A stretch of DNA of 64,000 nt from an uncultured Spirochaetaceae bacterium (GTDB taxonomy: Bacteria > Spirochaetota > Spirochaetia > Sphaerochaetales > Sphaerochaetaceae), in NCBI GenBank assembly GCA_944389015.1, contig CALXKS010000008.1:1-64000 (forward strand), written 5' to 3'. The notes below the pieces were generated by a model. That model made no database searches. It was not told the origin of the DNA and saw nothing but the letters and a program-made list of their open reading frames with translations. Shown here one piece after another: positions 51,855 to 60,419 of the stretch. The first letter of the stretch is position 1; every line of letters begins with the position of its first letter. A program made the position numbers and the translations under genes.

Positions 51855-52072
51855 ATCATCCTCCATCCTTCCCCATCCTTCTCATACACAGCCTCAGCCC
51901 CATCAAGGAGCTTTGCATCTACATTCCCGCTCACGAATGCAGCGGTACCGCACGAAGAGGAGAGAGCGCGGGGAACAGGCCTGAGCACGCATCCATCGCC
52001 GTATCGCCTCCGGAAAAGGAAGGCAGCATACTGACTATGGAATGTGATTACCTTCTGATCTCTATCCTCCAT
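51836..52072 (-). CDS. DUF3343 protein, putative Se/S carrier
   Basis: A 78-residue small protein of the DUF3343 family, often found beside SelD and YedF and thought to shuttle selenium. One conserved Cys sits in S-S-C-G-T. Overlaps its neighbours on both sides (25 bp with yedF, 19 bp with selD), so the operon is tightly coupled. Confidence 0.75.
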   Translation of the reverse strand: MEDRDQKVITFHSQYAAFLFRRRYGDGCVLRPVPRALSSSCGTAAFVSGNVDAKLLDGAEAVYEKDGEGWRMIWKEQS

Positions 52073-52251
52073 CCGTTCCCTTCTTCCTTCGCGGATACAT
52101 TCTTCTTCATTGCCCTGCCAAAACGCTGGACATTCTCAAGAGAAGCCCTGTTGTCCACAAGCACATCGATCTCATCGCTCTCCTTGAGCGCTCTCTTGGT
52201 CATGATCACAGGCTCGGGACATGAACGGCCTCTGGCATCAACCTCTCTCAT
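52048..52251 (-). CDS. yedF: TusA/YedF-type sulfur-selenium carrier
   Basis: A 67-residue TusA-fold protein. It starts V-D-A-R-G and has the active C-P-E-P motif near residue 11. Such proteins carry persulfide or perselenide. In SDMH clusters YedF is the selenium form. Overlaps yedE by 14 bp. Confidence 0.9.
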   Translation of the reverse strand: MREVDARGRSCPEPVIMTKRALKESDEIDVLVDNRASLENVQRFGRAMKKNVSAKEEGNGWRIEIRR

Positions 52252-53314
52252 AGTTCCTCCTCTCCTTCACTGTAACAATGGATGCAATTGCCAGAAGAAT
52301 CACAATACCGATGATCACAGCAGCTTTCCCATTCACTCCGGGGCCCGTGCCAGCCGAAGAGGCAAGCGAGAAATTATGGGCAGCTGCGGCACCGAAAAGC
52401 ATGCCAAGGACTGCAGCAGCACTATCTCCAGACCCCTCTCCTGCTAGTATAAGCTGCCTCAATGGACATCCTCCGAGCATGACAGATCCAAGTCCTACGA
52501 GAACCATCCCGAGGAAATTCCAGAGATGCTTATCATGGGAGACAGGCTGATCGGCAAAGCCGATGCTGAACGATCCTGTGATAAGATTGCCTATCAGAGC
52601 AGCGAGGAATATGGCAATGAAGCCAAGTATGAGCGTGAAGTCCCTGATAAGGAATATATCCCTTATGCCCCCTGCCATGCATAGCCGTGAACGCTGGGCA
52701 AGTATTCCTACAGCCAGTCCTGCTGCAAGAGAAGCTGCTATAGGTGCATGCATAGATCCCGGACCGGACTCAGAGAAAAGGAAAAGAGAAGGAAACGCTA
52801 TGAAGACAACGAAGACAAAGACCGTTGCTGCAGGAAAAGCTGCTCCCTCAATGCGTGTTGCCCCCCCTGCCCTGCCAAGAGAGAAACCATTGGCTATGAA
52901 TATGCATCCGATACCTATACCTGCGATGAAGCCCAGAAGCGCGACGAATGCATTCAGATCACCGCCAGCAAGGCGGAGAACCATCCTCAGAGGGCATCCA
53001 AGGAATACCAGAGCACCTATCATGACGAAGAACCCTATGATGAATCTCAGCACGGGGCTCGAGCCTGAACGCGGCCTGAAATCGCCTGTAATAACGCTGA
53101 TGGCAAAAGATCCGAGTATGATTCCTATGATCTCCGGCCTCATATACTCTACAATCGGTGCCGTATGGAGATGCATGCTCCCTGCGATATCGCGGATGAA
53201 GCATGCAATGCAGAATCCCATATTCTTCGGATTCCCGAGCACTACAAGCAGGACGCTTATCGCTCCGATAAACAATCCAGTAACAGCAAGCTTATGTTTC
53301 TCTCTGAGTTCCAT
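52238..53314 (-). CDS. yedE: YedE-type selenium transporter
   Basis: A 358-residue membrane protein with two repeated YeeE/YedE blocks and about nine to ten helices. Each half ends in a G-C-P-x-R motif (G-C-P-L-R near residues 125 and 305) where the conserved Cys would guide the Se/S compound. SDMH-linked YedE is the proposed selenium uptake protein. The ATG at 53314 follows a TGG-TAGAAT box by seven nt without a Shine-Dalgarno sequence. A run of seven Gs occurs in the coding strand near 52861-52867. Confidence 0.9.
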   Translation of the reverse strand: MELREKHKLAVTGLFIGAISVLLVVLGNPKNMGFCIACFIRDIAGSMHLHTAPIVEYMRPEIIGIILGSFAISVITGDFRPRSGSSPVLRFIIGFFVMIGALVFLGCPLRMVLRLAGGDLNAFVALLGFIAGIGIGCIFIANGFSLGRAGGATRIEGAAFPAATVFVFVVFIAFPSLFLFSESGPGSMHAPIAASLAAGLAVGILAQRSRLCMAGGIRDIFLIRDFTLILGFIAIFLAALIGNLITGSFSIGFADQPVSHDKHLWNFLGMVLVGLGSVMLGGCPLRQLILAGEGSGDSAAAVLGMLFGAAAAHNFSLASSAGTGPGVNGKAAVIIGIVILLAIASIVTVKERRNYERG

Positions 53315-53321
53315 AACGCAG

Positions 53322-53330
53322 ATTCTACCA
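53322..53330 (-). promoter_or_regulatory. extended -10 (TGG-TAGAAT), leaderless start for yedE
   Basis: Minus-strand TGG directly before TAGAAT, ending seven nt before the yedE ATG at 53314. Confidence 0.6.
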
Positions 53331-53359
53331 TCTGCTTTTCTATAAAACAATGGGAAATA

Positions 53360-53368
53360 TGGTATAAT
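53360..53368 (+). promoter_or_regulatory. extended -10 (TGG-TATAAT), leaderless start for 53376
   Basis: TGG followed by a perfect TATAAT, seven nt before the ATG at 53376. Only 61 bp separate the two divergent start codons, so the yedE and desulfurase-like promoters overlap and are probably co-regulated. Confidence 0.65.
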
Positions 53369-53375
53369 CAATCAC

Positions 53376-54512
53376 ATGCGTATTTATCTCGACAATGCCG
53401 CAACATCCTTTCCGAAAGCTCCGGGAACTGGAGATGCCATAAAGCATTTCATTGAGAAGGATGGCGTCAATCTCTACAGAACAGCCTCAAGAAAAGCAGA
53501 TGAGGTCTGGGACAGGATCTTCTCTCTCAGGATGCTGATAGCAGGACTGTACTACTACCCCCACCCTGAATGCATCGCATTCACGATGAATGTCACAGAG
53601 GCTTTGAATATGATGATAAAAGCCGTCGTCCCGGAAGGAGGTCATGTCATCACGACATCATCTGAGCACAACGCTGTGATGAGGCCTCTTTCCCAGCTCA
53701 GGGCTGTGGTATCAAGAATACCGGCGGATAGATATGGCTTTTCAGATATGGCCAGGATCCCGGAGCTGATAACTCCAGGGACCAAGGCCGTGATAATCAA
53801 CGCTGCAGGCAATGTATCAGGAGCGGTACAGGATATAGCTGCTGCTGGGGAAATTGCCGATGAATATGGAATACCGCTTATCATTGATGCCGCACAGGCC
53901 TCCCCTGCTGTAGATATCAATATGGAGGAAACAAAGGCTGCCGCCATATGCTTTACAGGGCACAAAGGCTTTCTTGGTCCACAGGGAACAGGAGGTGCCG
54001 TTATCCGGAAAGACATAGCGGAAAGCATCTCCCCCCTTATTGCTGGAGGAACCGGAACGGAGAGCGATGATGAGGGAATACCCAGCACAATTCCGGAAAG
54101 GCTGAGAGCTGGAACAGAGAACCTTCCAGGCCTCATCGGGCTATATCATGCATTGTCATATACTCTCCGCAACAGAGGCAGCATCGAAAAGCACATTGAA
54201 TGCATTTCGGAAAGATTGTATGAGGGGCTGAGATCAATCGATGGTATTACAATCCACGGGCCGGGCATTGATGCACCACGCGTAGCGGTATTCTCAGTAA
54301 CGATGAAGGACAGGGACCCAGCGGAGGTTGCTGCCGCCCTTCTTAAAAGAGGGAGCATCGAGACAAGGGTTGGACTGCATTGTGCGCCATCTGCACACAA
54401 GACACTCGGGACATTCCCTGAAGGCACTCTCAGAATCTCTCCGGGGCCGTTCACAACCGCAGATGAGATCGATGCCCTCCTTGCTCTTCTGAAGGAGATT
54501 TCCAATGAATAA
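53376..54512 (+). CDS. class V aminotransferase, cysteine/selenocysteine desulfurase-like
   Basis: A 378-residue PLP enzyme. L-D-N-A-A-T-S near residue 5, S-S-E-H-N-A near residue 88, D-A-A-Q near residue 172, the PLP lysine in T-G-H-K-G near residue 196, and the catalytic Cys loop G-L-H-C-A-P-S-A-H near residue 333. It is the type of desulfurase seen with SDMH genes and would release selenium or sulfur for the labile selenium cofactor. Overlaps the next gene by 8 bp. Confidence 0.88.
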   Translation: MRIYLDNAATSFPKAPGTGDAIKHFIEKDGVNLYRTASRKADEVWDRIFSLRMLIAGLYYYPHPECIAFTMNVTEALNMMIKAVVPEGGHVITTSSEHNAVMRPLSQLRAVVSRIPADRYGFSDMARIPELITPGTKAVIINAAGNVSGAVQDIAAAGEIADEYGIPLIIDAAQASPAVDINMEETKAAAICFTGHKGFLGPQGTGGAVIRKDIAESISPLIAGGTGTESDDEGIPSTIPERLRAGTENLPGLIGLYHALSYTLRNRGSIEKHIECISERLYEGLRSIDGITIHGPGIDAPRVAVFSVTMKDRDPAEVAAALLKRGSIETRVGLHCAPSAHKTLGTFPEGTLRISPGPFTTADEIDALLALLKEISNE

Positions 54513-55437
54513 TGATTTCTACATTGAAATGGAAAGGATGCTTGCCTGCTATGGCATGGCAGAGCGGAAAACGGATACAGAGACGGGTAAAGAGGCTCTT
54601 TTCATAGATGGACGTCTCGTAATAGGTGACGACGGAAGCTTTGATCTCGTGGAGAAAATAAAATCAGAGCCTGTGATCGTGATGTTCGGAGCTGGGCATG
54701 TAGGCAAGGCCCTTTATGATCTTGCTGTACTTCAGGGAATGAGAACGATAGTCCTTGATGACCGTCCGGAACTCCTTACTGAAGAGCGATTCCCGCTTGC
54801 AGAGCGGCATGTCGGACCGTTCAGTTCGTTGCTTGAAGATGAGTATGATGCAATCTCACCATACTTTGCGATCTTCACCCACGGCCATTCGAACGATAAG
54901 GACTGCCTGAGGTATGCGCTTTCCCATAGTTCGCAGTATATCGGCATGATAGGATCGGAGAAGAAGGCCAGATCCCAGCTTGATGCAATGATCGAGGAAG
55001 GATTTCCAGAGGAGAAAGTCAGAAGCGTGCATAGCCCGATCGGGCTTGGTATCAATGCGGCGACTCCTGCTGAGATTGCTGTCGCTATAATGGCTGAGAT
55101 GATCTCCGTTTTCAGAAGCGACAGGAATGCTATCACAATAGACAGCACTATGCTTGAAGCAATGACGGAAGAAAGAGGCATCGCAGTACGGATAATAGAG
55201 AAGAAAGGATCAGCCCCAAGGGGAGAGGGAACGATGATGTTCGTCACCCCTGACAGGATATTCTCAACCATCGGAGGGGGCAATGTGGAGATGCTGGCAA
55301 TAGAGCATGCAAGGAAAATGCTCTCAGATGGTCAGGATGCCGATATCGTAAGCTATGACCTCGAGACAGGCGGCAATACGGGAATGATCTGCGGAGGGAA
55401 TCTCAGGCTGCTTTTCAAAGCTGTTCAGGAAAGATAG
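54505..55437 (+). CDS. XdhC/CoxI-family molybdenum hydroxylase maturation protein, domain order reversed
   Basis: A 310-residue XdhC-type chaperone that would insert sulfur or selenium into the molybdenum cofactor. Its Rossmann domain comes first (M-F-G-A-G-H-V-G-K-A near residue 55, D-D-R-P-E near residue 77, T-H-G-H-S-N-D near residue 117, G-M-I-G-S near residue 140). The CoxI-like domain comes second (K-G-S-A-P-R near residue 228, I-G-G-G-N-V-E near residue 252, C-G-G near residue 290). In classical XdhC the CoxI domain is N-terminal. Ends 13 bp inside the convergent flavodoxin gene. Confidence 0.85.
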   Translation: MNNDFYIEMERMLACYGMAERKTDTETGKEALFIDGRLVIGDDGSFDLVEKIKSEPVIVMFGAGHVGKALYDLAVLQGMRTIVLDDRPELLTEERFPLAERHVGPFSSLLEDEYDAISPYFAIFTHGHSNDKDCLRYALSHSSQYIGMIGSEKKARSQLDAMIEEGFPEEKVRSVHSPIGLGINAATPAEIAVAIMAEMISVFRSDRNAITIDSTMLEAMTEERGIAVRIIEKKGSAPRGEGTMMFVTPDRIFSTIGGGNVEMLAIEHARKMLSDGQDADIVSYDLETGGNTGMICGGNLRLLFKAVQER

Positions 55438-55937
55438 TCGACTATCGGATCGAGATAACGTCCATCCACCCAGGAAGCACCGCCTGCGGCTTCTATCACG
55501 GTCTTCTCGATATCCGTAAGCTCTTCCGGTGTTCTTCGCCCTGCCATCTTCCGTATTGCATTGATCATAAACCTATCGGCAAATGACAGTGTTCTGAGAT
55601 CCATCTCTCCGCGTCCATAGAACAGAGGGATATCATCCAGTCCATTGACCCGTCTGAGCCTTGCGATATACTCAGTGCTGAACTCCATGCATCCGACTGC
55701 GAAAACGAAGATATTCTTATCCAGCAGATCTCTACGGAACCTGCGTATGAAATCTAGCCCATTGATCCTATCGCGGTAGACTCCTCCGATTATGACTATG
55801 TTGGAGAAATCCCTGATAAGCTCAGGCTTCATATTCTCATTCTCGATTGCATCTGCTCCGATACGCTCTTTCAGCATAAGCGCGTACTTCCTCGATGCCC
55901 CGTATTTCGATCTGAAAAGCACTGCAGTTTCCGACAT
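55425..55937 (-). CDS. flavodoxin-domain protein
   Basis: A 170-residue protein starting with a flavodoxin FMN-loop pattern (V-L-F-R-S-K-Y-G-A-S-R-K-Y-A near residue 6), then I-I-G-G-V-Y-R near residue 50 and F-A-V-G-C-M near residue 80. It resembles the HemG-like flavodoxins. It could be an electron partner for the molybdenum hydroxylases just upstream on the same strand; that role is inference from position. Confidence 0.75.
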   Translation of the reverse strand: MSETAVLFRSKYGASRKYALMLKERIGADAIENENMKPELIRDFSNIVIIGGVYRDRINGLDFIRRFRRDLLDKNIFVFAVGCMEFSTEYIARLRRVNGLDDIPLFYGRGEMDLRTLSFADRFMINAIRKMAGRRTPEELTDIEKTVIEAAGGASWVDGRYLDPIVDYLS

Positions 55938-55955
55938 GTGTCAATGATAACATGA

Positions 55956-55986
55956 AATGCGGTACCGATGAGAACAGTACCGCATT
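55956..55986 (-). terminator. hairpin after xdhD
   Basis: Perfect 10-bp stem AATGCGGTAC/GTACCGCATT (55956-55965 with 55977-55986), 11-nt loop, then TTCATG. Lies just after the xdhD stop on the minus strand; weak T-run. Confidence 0.6.
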
Positions 55987-55991
55987 GATCA

Positions 55992-58865
55992 TCAGAATCT
56001 TCCTAGTGCTTTGAGGATCTTCTCCCCTGTTATCGGCCAGGATCTGACCCATACCCCTGTTGCATCGGCTATAGCCATCGCTATAGCAGGGGCCGCACCG
56101 TTGCAGGCAATCTCCGAAATGGACTTAGCACCGAATGGCCCATAATCATCATTCACATCGATCAGCACTGCCTTCATATCATCAGGTGCATCCTGGATCA
56201 TAGGAACTCCATAATCCGTGAATGTGGTTGTAATGCACTTGCCATTCTTGTCCAGCACCATATCCTCATAAAGCGTGTGGCCAATGCTCTTAAGCACCGC
56301 TCCATACATCTGGCATAGCGCAAGCTCAGGATTGATAGGAGTTGCTGCATCCTGAAGCGCATAGAACTTCCTGACCTTTATCTCTCCTGTTCTGATGTTT
56401 ACAGCCACTTCCGCGAAGTGCGCTCCATACGGAACCGCGAAGTTCGGAGTCGTGAACGATCCAGTACCTATCAGCTGTCCCCGACCGGTACCCGATGTTG
56501 CCGTATGGGATATCTCATAGTATGAAAGCTTCCTGCCGTCCTTTGCCACGACATAGCCCGGATACTCTACTGAAAGCTCATCTTCAGCAACCCCAAGCTG
56601 GAGCGAAGCCTCAGCGATGGTTTTCTTCAGAAGATCCTTTGCCGCATTGAGCGATGCATTGCCGGAGAAATATGTCCCGGAGGATGCATATGCACCGGTA
56701 TCGAACATACAGGCATCCGTGTCTCCGGAGACAACAGACACACTCTCAAGAGGTACTTTCATTATCTCTGAAACACACTTGGCAGAGATCGTATCGAGTC
56801 CGGTTCCTATATCCGCGCCCCCTGAGAGTACGAGGAAAGTACCATCTGTAAGAAGCTTTACCTGCGCATTGGAATGATCAAGACCAGGAAGTCCTGAACC
56901 TTGCTGGATCATCGCAAAGCCCTTGCCGATCTTCCAGTCCGGATCATCAGCGACCTCTTTCTTTCCCCATCCTATCATCTCAGCTCCCTTATCGAGAGCT
57001 TCCCTGAGGCCACAGGATCCGACAGGGACAACAACGCCTTCCCTTCCCTCGCCAAGACCCCTTAGGATCTCAAGCATATACCCCTTCTCGACGATATTCT
57101 TCCGCGCCATCTCAAGCGGATCGATACCGAGCTTCATTGCAAGCTCTCCCATCGCCGAAACGATTGCGAAATAGCCTTTAGGAGCCCCATACCCCTGATA
57201 GGCTCCTGCCGGAGGAGTATTGGTATAGTAGGTGAAGAGGTCGTAATACATATTGTCTACACGGAAGATCGGCAGAGTCTTCGAAGAAGCATTCATCGGA
57301 ACTGTAAGGCAGTGGTTGCCATACGGACCTGTATTTGCCCTTACATCCATGTAGATAGCGGTAATCGTTCCATCCTTCTTACCGCCCATCTTCACGCGGA
57401 TGCGCATAGGATGGCGCGTTGAGTTGGCATAGAACTCCTCCGCCCTTGTATTGCGGTAATAGATCGATTTCCCCGTCTTCCAGACCGCATAGCCGACGAG
57501 ATCCTCAACAAGAATATCCTGCTTGGATCCATATCCTCCGCCGACACGTTCCTTTATCACGTGGACCTTATGCTCTGGGATCTGGCAGACTGTCGCAACG
57601 ATGCGCCTTACATGGTATGGAACCTGCGTAGAGCAGTTGAGCGTAAGTCGTCCGCCATCGATATGCCCATAGCACACATGGGGCTCCAGTGGTGTGCACT
57701 GGATCTGGCTCGTCTGATAGGTCTCATCTACAATCGCATCCGCTTCACTGAAGCCTCTATCGATATCCCCAATACCGCCATGGGCTGCAGCTGCGATGTT
57801 CTTCCTGATATCCCCATGGAGCGGGAACTGGTAGATGACCTTCTCCTCATCATGATCAGCGCTTCTGTTGTACTCTGCAAGATCATCAGGAGCGCCTGAG
57901 ACATATTCGACAACGCCATTATGGACAAGAGGAGCCCCCTCGGCCATCGCCTCCTCCACAGTGAATACAGGCTCTATAGGATCGTATACGACCTTGATGA
58001 GCGAAGCAGCCTTCTCGGCAGTCTCCATATCCTTTGCGATTATCGCGGCGACCCTGTCACCTACATGGCGCACCTTCCTGTTTATTAGGCGTCTGTCGTA
58101 CGGGGAAGGCTCAGGATTTCCCTGTCCTGCCTGCATATAGTAGACATCAGGGCAATTGAATGCGGTGATGATATCCTCAACACCATCGACCCCCAATGCT
58201 TCCGTCACATCCACGGAACGCACATAGGCATGGGCAAATGGAGAGCGGAGTATGTGCATGACAAAGGCACCAGGCTCCACACGGTCCTCAACAAACAGCT
58301 TCCCTCCTGCTACAAGAGGCTCTGCATCGATTTTCCCTGAAGGCTTGCCGACAACGCGCAGAGAGGAACGGAATGATGGAGACACTGCTGTCCTGTAGCT
58401 TCCATGAATTCTCTTCTCCCTGACAAGCTGCACAGCAAGATAATAGTGCTCATAGCCCGCATCGCGGATGAAGATTCCTGAAAGGGCATTCTTTATATCA
58501 TCCTTCGAAGGATCAGGATTCTTCTCAAGAAGATATGTCAGTATAAGGGCTGCTTCAGGAGCATTGTATGCGCTCTGTACAACCCCCGCATCGATCATCG
58601 CCTGCTGAACATCATTTATCCTTCTCCCATCCATAAGGGATTCAGGAGTCCGTATCGAAGCCCCTTCAGCCTGATACAGCAGAATCAGATTGGAGTATGC
58701 AAGACGATCGTTGAAGATGATCGTATCGGAGCCTGCAAAGCCCTCCCTGTCATCGGAATCGCGGACTGAAGTGTATCCTGATCTGTAAAGAACATCCCTA
58801 AGCCTTTCATCAGCAGCTCCTGAAAGGACAACACTGCGGCCATTGATCTCAGCTCTGATTTCCAT
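55992..58865 (-). CDS. xdhD: molybdenum hydroxylase XdhD with Cys-less N-terminal domain
   Basis: A 957-residue XdhD ortholog (E. coli XdhD is 956). Residues 1-160 have the shape of the [2Fe-2S] subunit but all cluster Cys are replaced: where C-x4-C-x2-C is expected one reads F-A-G-S-D-T-I-I-F, and near residue 150 I-F-I-R-D-A-G-Y instead of the C-R-C-T-G-Y motif. The remaining part is a full molybdopterin domain (G-G-G-Y-G-S-K near residue 445, catalytic Glu in A-K-S-I-S-E near residue 918). In urate degradation clusters XdhD acts with FAD and Fe-S partners. The C-terminus is intact. Overlaps the FAD subunit by 17 bp. Confidence 0.93.
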   Translation of the reverse strand: MEIRAEINGRSVVLSGAADERLRDVLYRSGYTSVRDSDDREGFAGSDTIIFNDRLAYSNLILLYQAEGASIRTPESLMDGRRINDVQQAMIDAGVVQSAYNAPEAALILTYLLEKNPDPSKDDIKNALSGIFIRDAGYEHYYLAVQLVREKRIHGSYRTAVSPSFRSSLRVVGKPSGKIDAEPLVAGGKLFVEDRVEPGAFVMHILRSPFAHAYVRSVDVTEALGVDGVEDIITAFNCPDVYYMQAGQGNPEPSPYDRRLINRKVRHVGDRVAAIIAKDMETAEKAASLIKVVYDPIEPVFTVEEAMAEGAPLVHNGVVEYVSGAPDDLAEYNRSADHDEEKVIYQFPLHGDIRKNIAAAAHGGIGDIDRGFSEADAIVDETYQTSQIQCTPLEPHVCYGHIDGGRLTLNCSTQVPYHVRRIVATVCQIPEHKVHVIKERVGGGYGSKQDILVEDLVGYAVWKTGKSIYYRNTRAEEFYANSTRHPMRIRVKMGGKKDGTITAIYMDVRANTGPYGNHCLTVPMNASSKTLPIFRVDNMYYDLFTYYTNTPPAGAYQGYGAPKGYFAIVSAMGELAMKLGIDPLEMARKNIVEKGYMLEILRGLGEGREGVVVPVGSCGLREALDKGAEMIGWGKKEVADDPDWKIGKGFAMIQQGSGLPGLDHSNAQVKLLTDGTFLVLSGGADIGTGLDTISAKCVSEIMKVPLESVSVVSGDTDACMFDTGAYASSGTYFSGNASLNAAKDLLKKTIAEASLQLGVAEDELSVEYPGYVVAKDGRKLSYYEISHTATSGTGRGQLIGTGSFTTPNFAVPYGAHFAEVAVNIRTGEIKVRKFYALQDAATPINPELALCQMYGAVLKSIGHTLYEDMVLDKNGKCITTTFTDYGVPMIQDAPDDMKAVLIDVNDDYGPFGAKSISEIACNGAAPAIAMAIADATGVWVRSWPITGEKILKALGRF

Positions 58866-59550
58866 CTCTGTCCTCCTTGAAGATCACGGAAAGAAGATAG
58901 CGCTTATACTCTGCAGATCCTGTAAGATCGCTCTCCAGATCCATGTCCTTATAGCAGTCGCGGTTTCCATACATGATTGATGATGGGGATGCGGTATAGG
59001 CATAGCTATCTCCGCATACTGCGGCAGTCACAGCAGCATGCATATGGGATGCACGGGATATGCGCTTCACAGAGCCATCCTTGCTTCCAGCTATGGAAAG
59101 AGAGAGAATAATCCATTCAGGGCTGTGCTTCTCCGCATAAACACGATAAGGCATGTTCACAGTGCTATCTCCATCATACAGAAGAACATGGGCATCGGCT
59201 GCAAGGAGAGCAGCTGTCATGTATCCATCAGCCAGGCATAGTGCAGCATTTCCCCCGATTGTTGCCATGTTGCGCTGCTGAAGCGATGGACAGCCTGCTG
59301 CAGCCTTCCTGATGATCGGTGGAACGGCAGAGGATGCAGAGACATCCTCGAGCTTTGCGCCTGCTCCAATGATTATACTGTCCCCCTCTTCCGATATACC
59401 TGATGTGATAAAGCCATTGAGATCGATCAGATCCTCCCGCTCATGGCCGATTGAAAGAACATATGTGCCTCCGAGAAGGTAGGAGGAAGCTCTGCATTCC
59501 TTCCTTATTCCATAGGCCTCTTCCGGCGTCAAGGGACGGTGTATCCTCAT
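58849..59550 (-). CDS. FAD-binding subunit of molybdenum hydroxylase (YgfM-like)
   Basis: A 233-residue CO-dehydrogenase-flavoprotein-like subunit. L-L-G-G-T-Y near residue 26 (first FAD loop) and R-N-M-A-T-I-G-G-N-A near residue 93 (second loop) are present. It is shorter than the XdhB-like neighbour and resembles YgfM, which goes with XdhD. It overlaps xdhD, so the pair are probably a complex. Confidence 0.85.
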   Translation of the reverse strand: MRIHRPLTPEEAYGIRKECRASSYLLGGTYVLSIGHEREDLIDLNGFITSGISEEGDSIIIGAGAKLEDVSASSAVPPIIRKAAAGCPSLQQRNMATIGGNAALCLADGYMTAALLAADAHVLLYDGDSTVNMPYRVYAEKHSPEWIILSLSIAGSKDGSVKRISRASHMHAAVTAAVCGDSYAYTASPSSIMYGNRDCYKDMDLESDLTGSAEYKRYLLSVIFKEDRDGNQS

Positions 59551-59558
59551 AAAACCTC

Positions 59559-60419
59559 CTACTCGATGATTCCAGGCTCTGCCCCGTTTACGATAGCTTC
59601 AAGGAAGTATGTAAGCATCCGGGCTGTTGTATGCCGTCTATACATTGGCATTGCGTGCGGTGATATCGCATGATCCCACGCCGTAAGGAAATCCGGCACT
59701 ATCTCAGCAAGTTCCTCAACAGGACGGCGCACAATCATTGACTCGGCTTCCCTGCTTCTTATCACCTTCGGGCCGGCAGCTCCTGACGAGGCACGGAAAT
59801 CAGAGATTATGCCATCCTTTACTGTGCATGCGGCTGAAAACGAGAGCTTTGAAATGGCATTGGCCTTCCTCATGCCTATCTTCCTGTAATAAGAATAAGT
59901 GAAATCATGCGGAGGGATTATAACGCTCTTGATGATCTCGTTGCTCTGAAGCGCAGTCTTCTTCGACCCGAGTATGAACTCATCGAGAAGCATTCTGCGC
60001 TCACCATCAAATGATGCAAGAACAACCTCTGCATCAAGAAGGATCAGAGGCTGGGGAAGATCACCCTTAGGAGATGCATTCCCGATATTCCCGCCTATAG
60101 TGGCTGTGTTGCGCAGAGCTATTGCCCCCATTCCGGAGGCAGCTTTCCTGACATGCCATGGGACTATATCGGAAGCAGCGATCTCAGCTGCTGTCGTCAG
60201 TGCCATGATCTCAACCGATCCGTCCTCAAGCTTTCTTATGCCTTTCAGCTCCTTTAGCCCGGATATGACCATGACAGGGAATCCTGGATCGGGAGCAATA
60301 CCCTGAGCACGTCTATGCTGCACCATGATATCCGTCCCGCCTGCAAGCGGAACAGCTCCCTCTGCCTTTCTCAGAAGAAGAGCCTCCTCCAGTGTCTCAG
60401 GTATATAATTCACCGCCAT
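59559..60419 (-). CDS. xdhB: FAD-binding subunit of xanthine dehydrogenase (XdhB)
   Basis: A 286-residue FAD subunit. P-L-A-G-G-T-D-I-M-V-Q near residue 22, R-N-T-A-T-I-G-G-N-I-G-N near residue 105, and the C-terminal CO_deh_flav_C domain. Length agrees with E. coli XdhB (292). It moves electrons from the Fe-S subunit to its acceptor. Overlaps the Fe-S subunit by 10 bp. Confidence 0.9.
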   Translation of the reverse strand: MAVNYIPETLEEALLLRKAEGAVPLAGGTDIMVQHRRAQGIAPDPGFPVMVISGLKELKGIRKLEDGSVEIMALTTAAEIAASDIVPWHVRKAASGMGAIALRNTATIGGNIGNASPKGDLPQPLILLDAEVVLASFDGERRMLLDEFILGSKKTALQSNEIIKSVIIPPHDFTYSYYRKIGMRKANAISKLSFSAACTVKDGIISDFRASSGAAGPKVIRSREAESMIVRRPVEELAEIVPDFLTAWDHAISPHAMPMYRRHTTARMLTYFLEAIVNGAEPGIIE

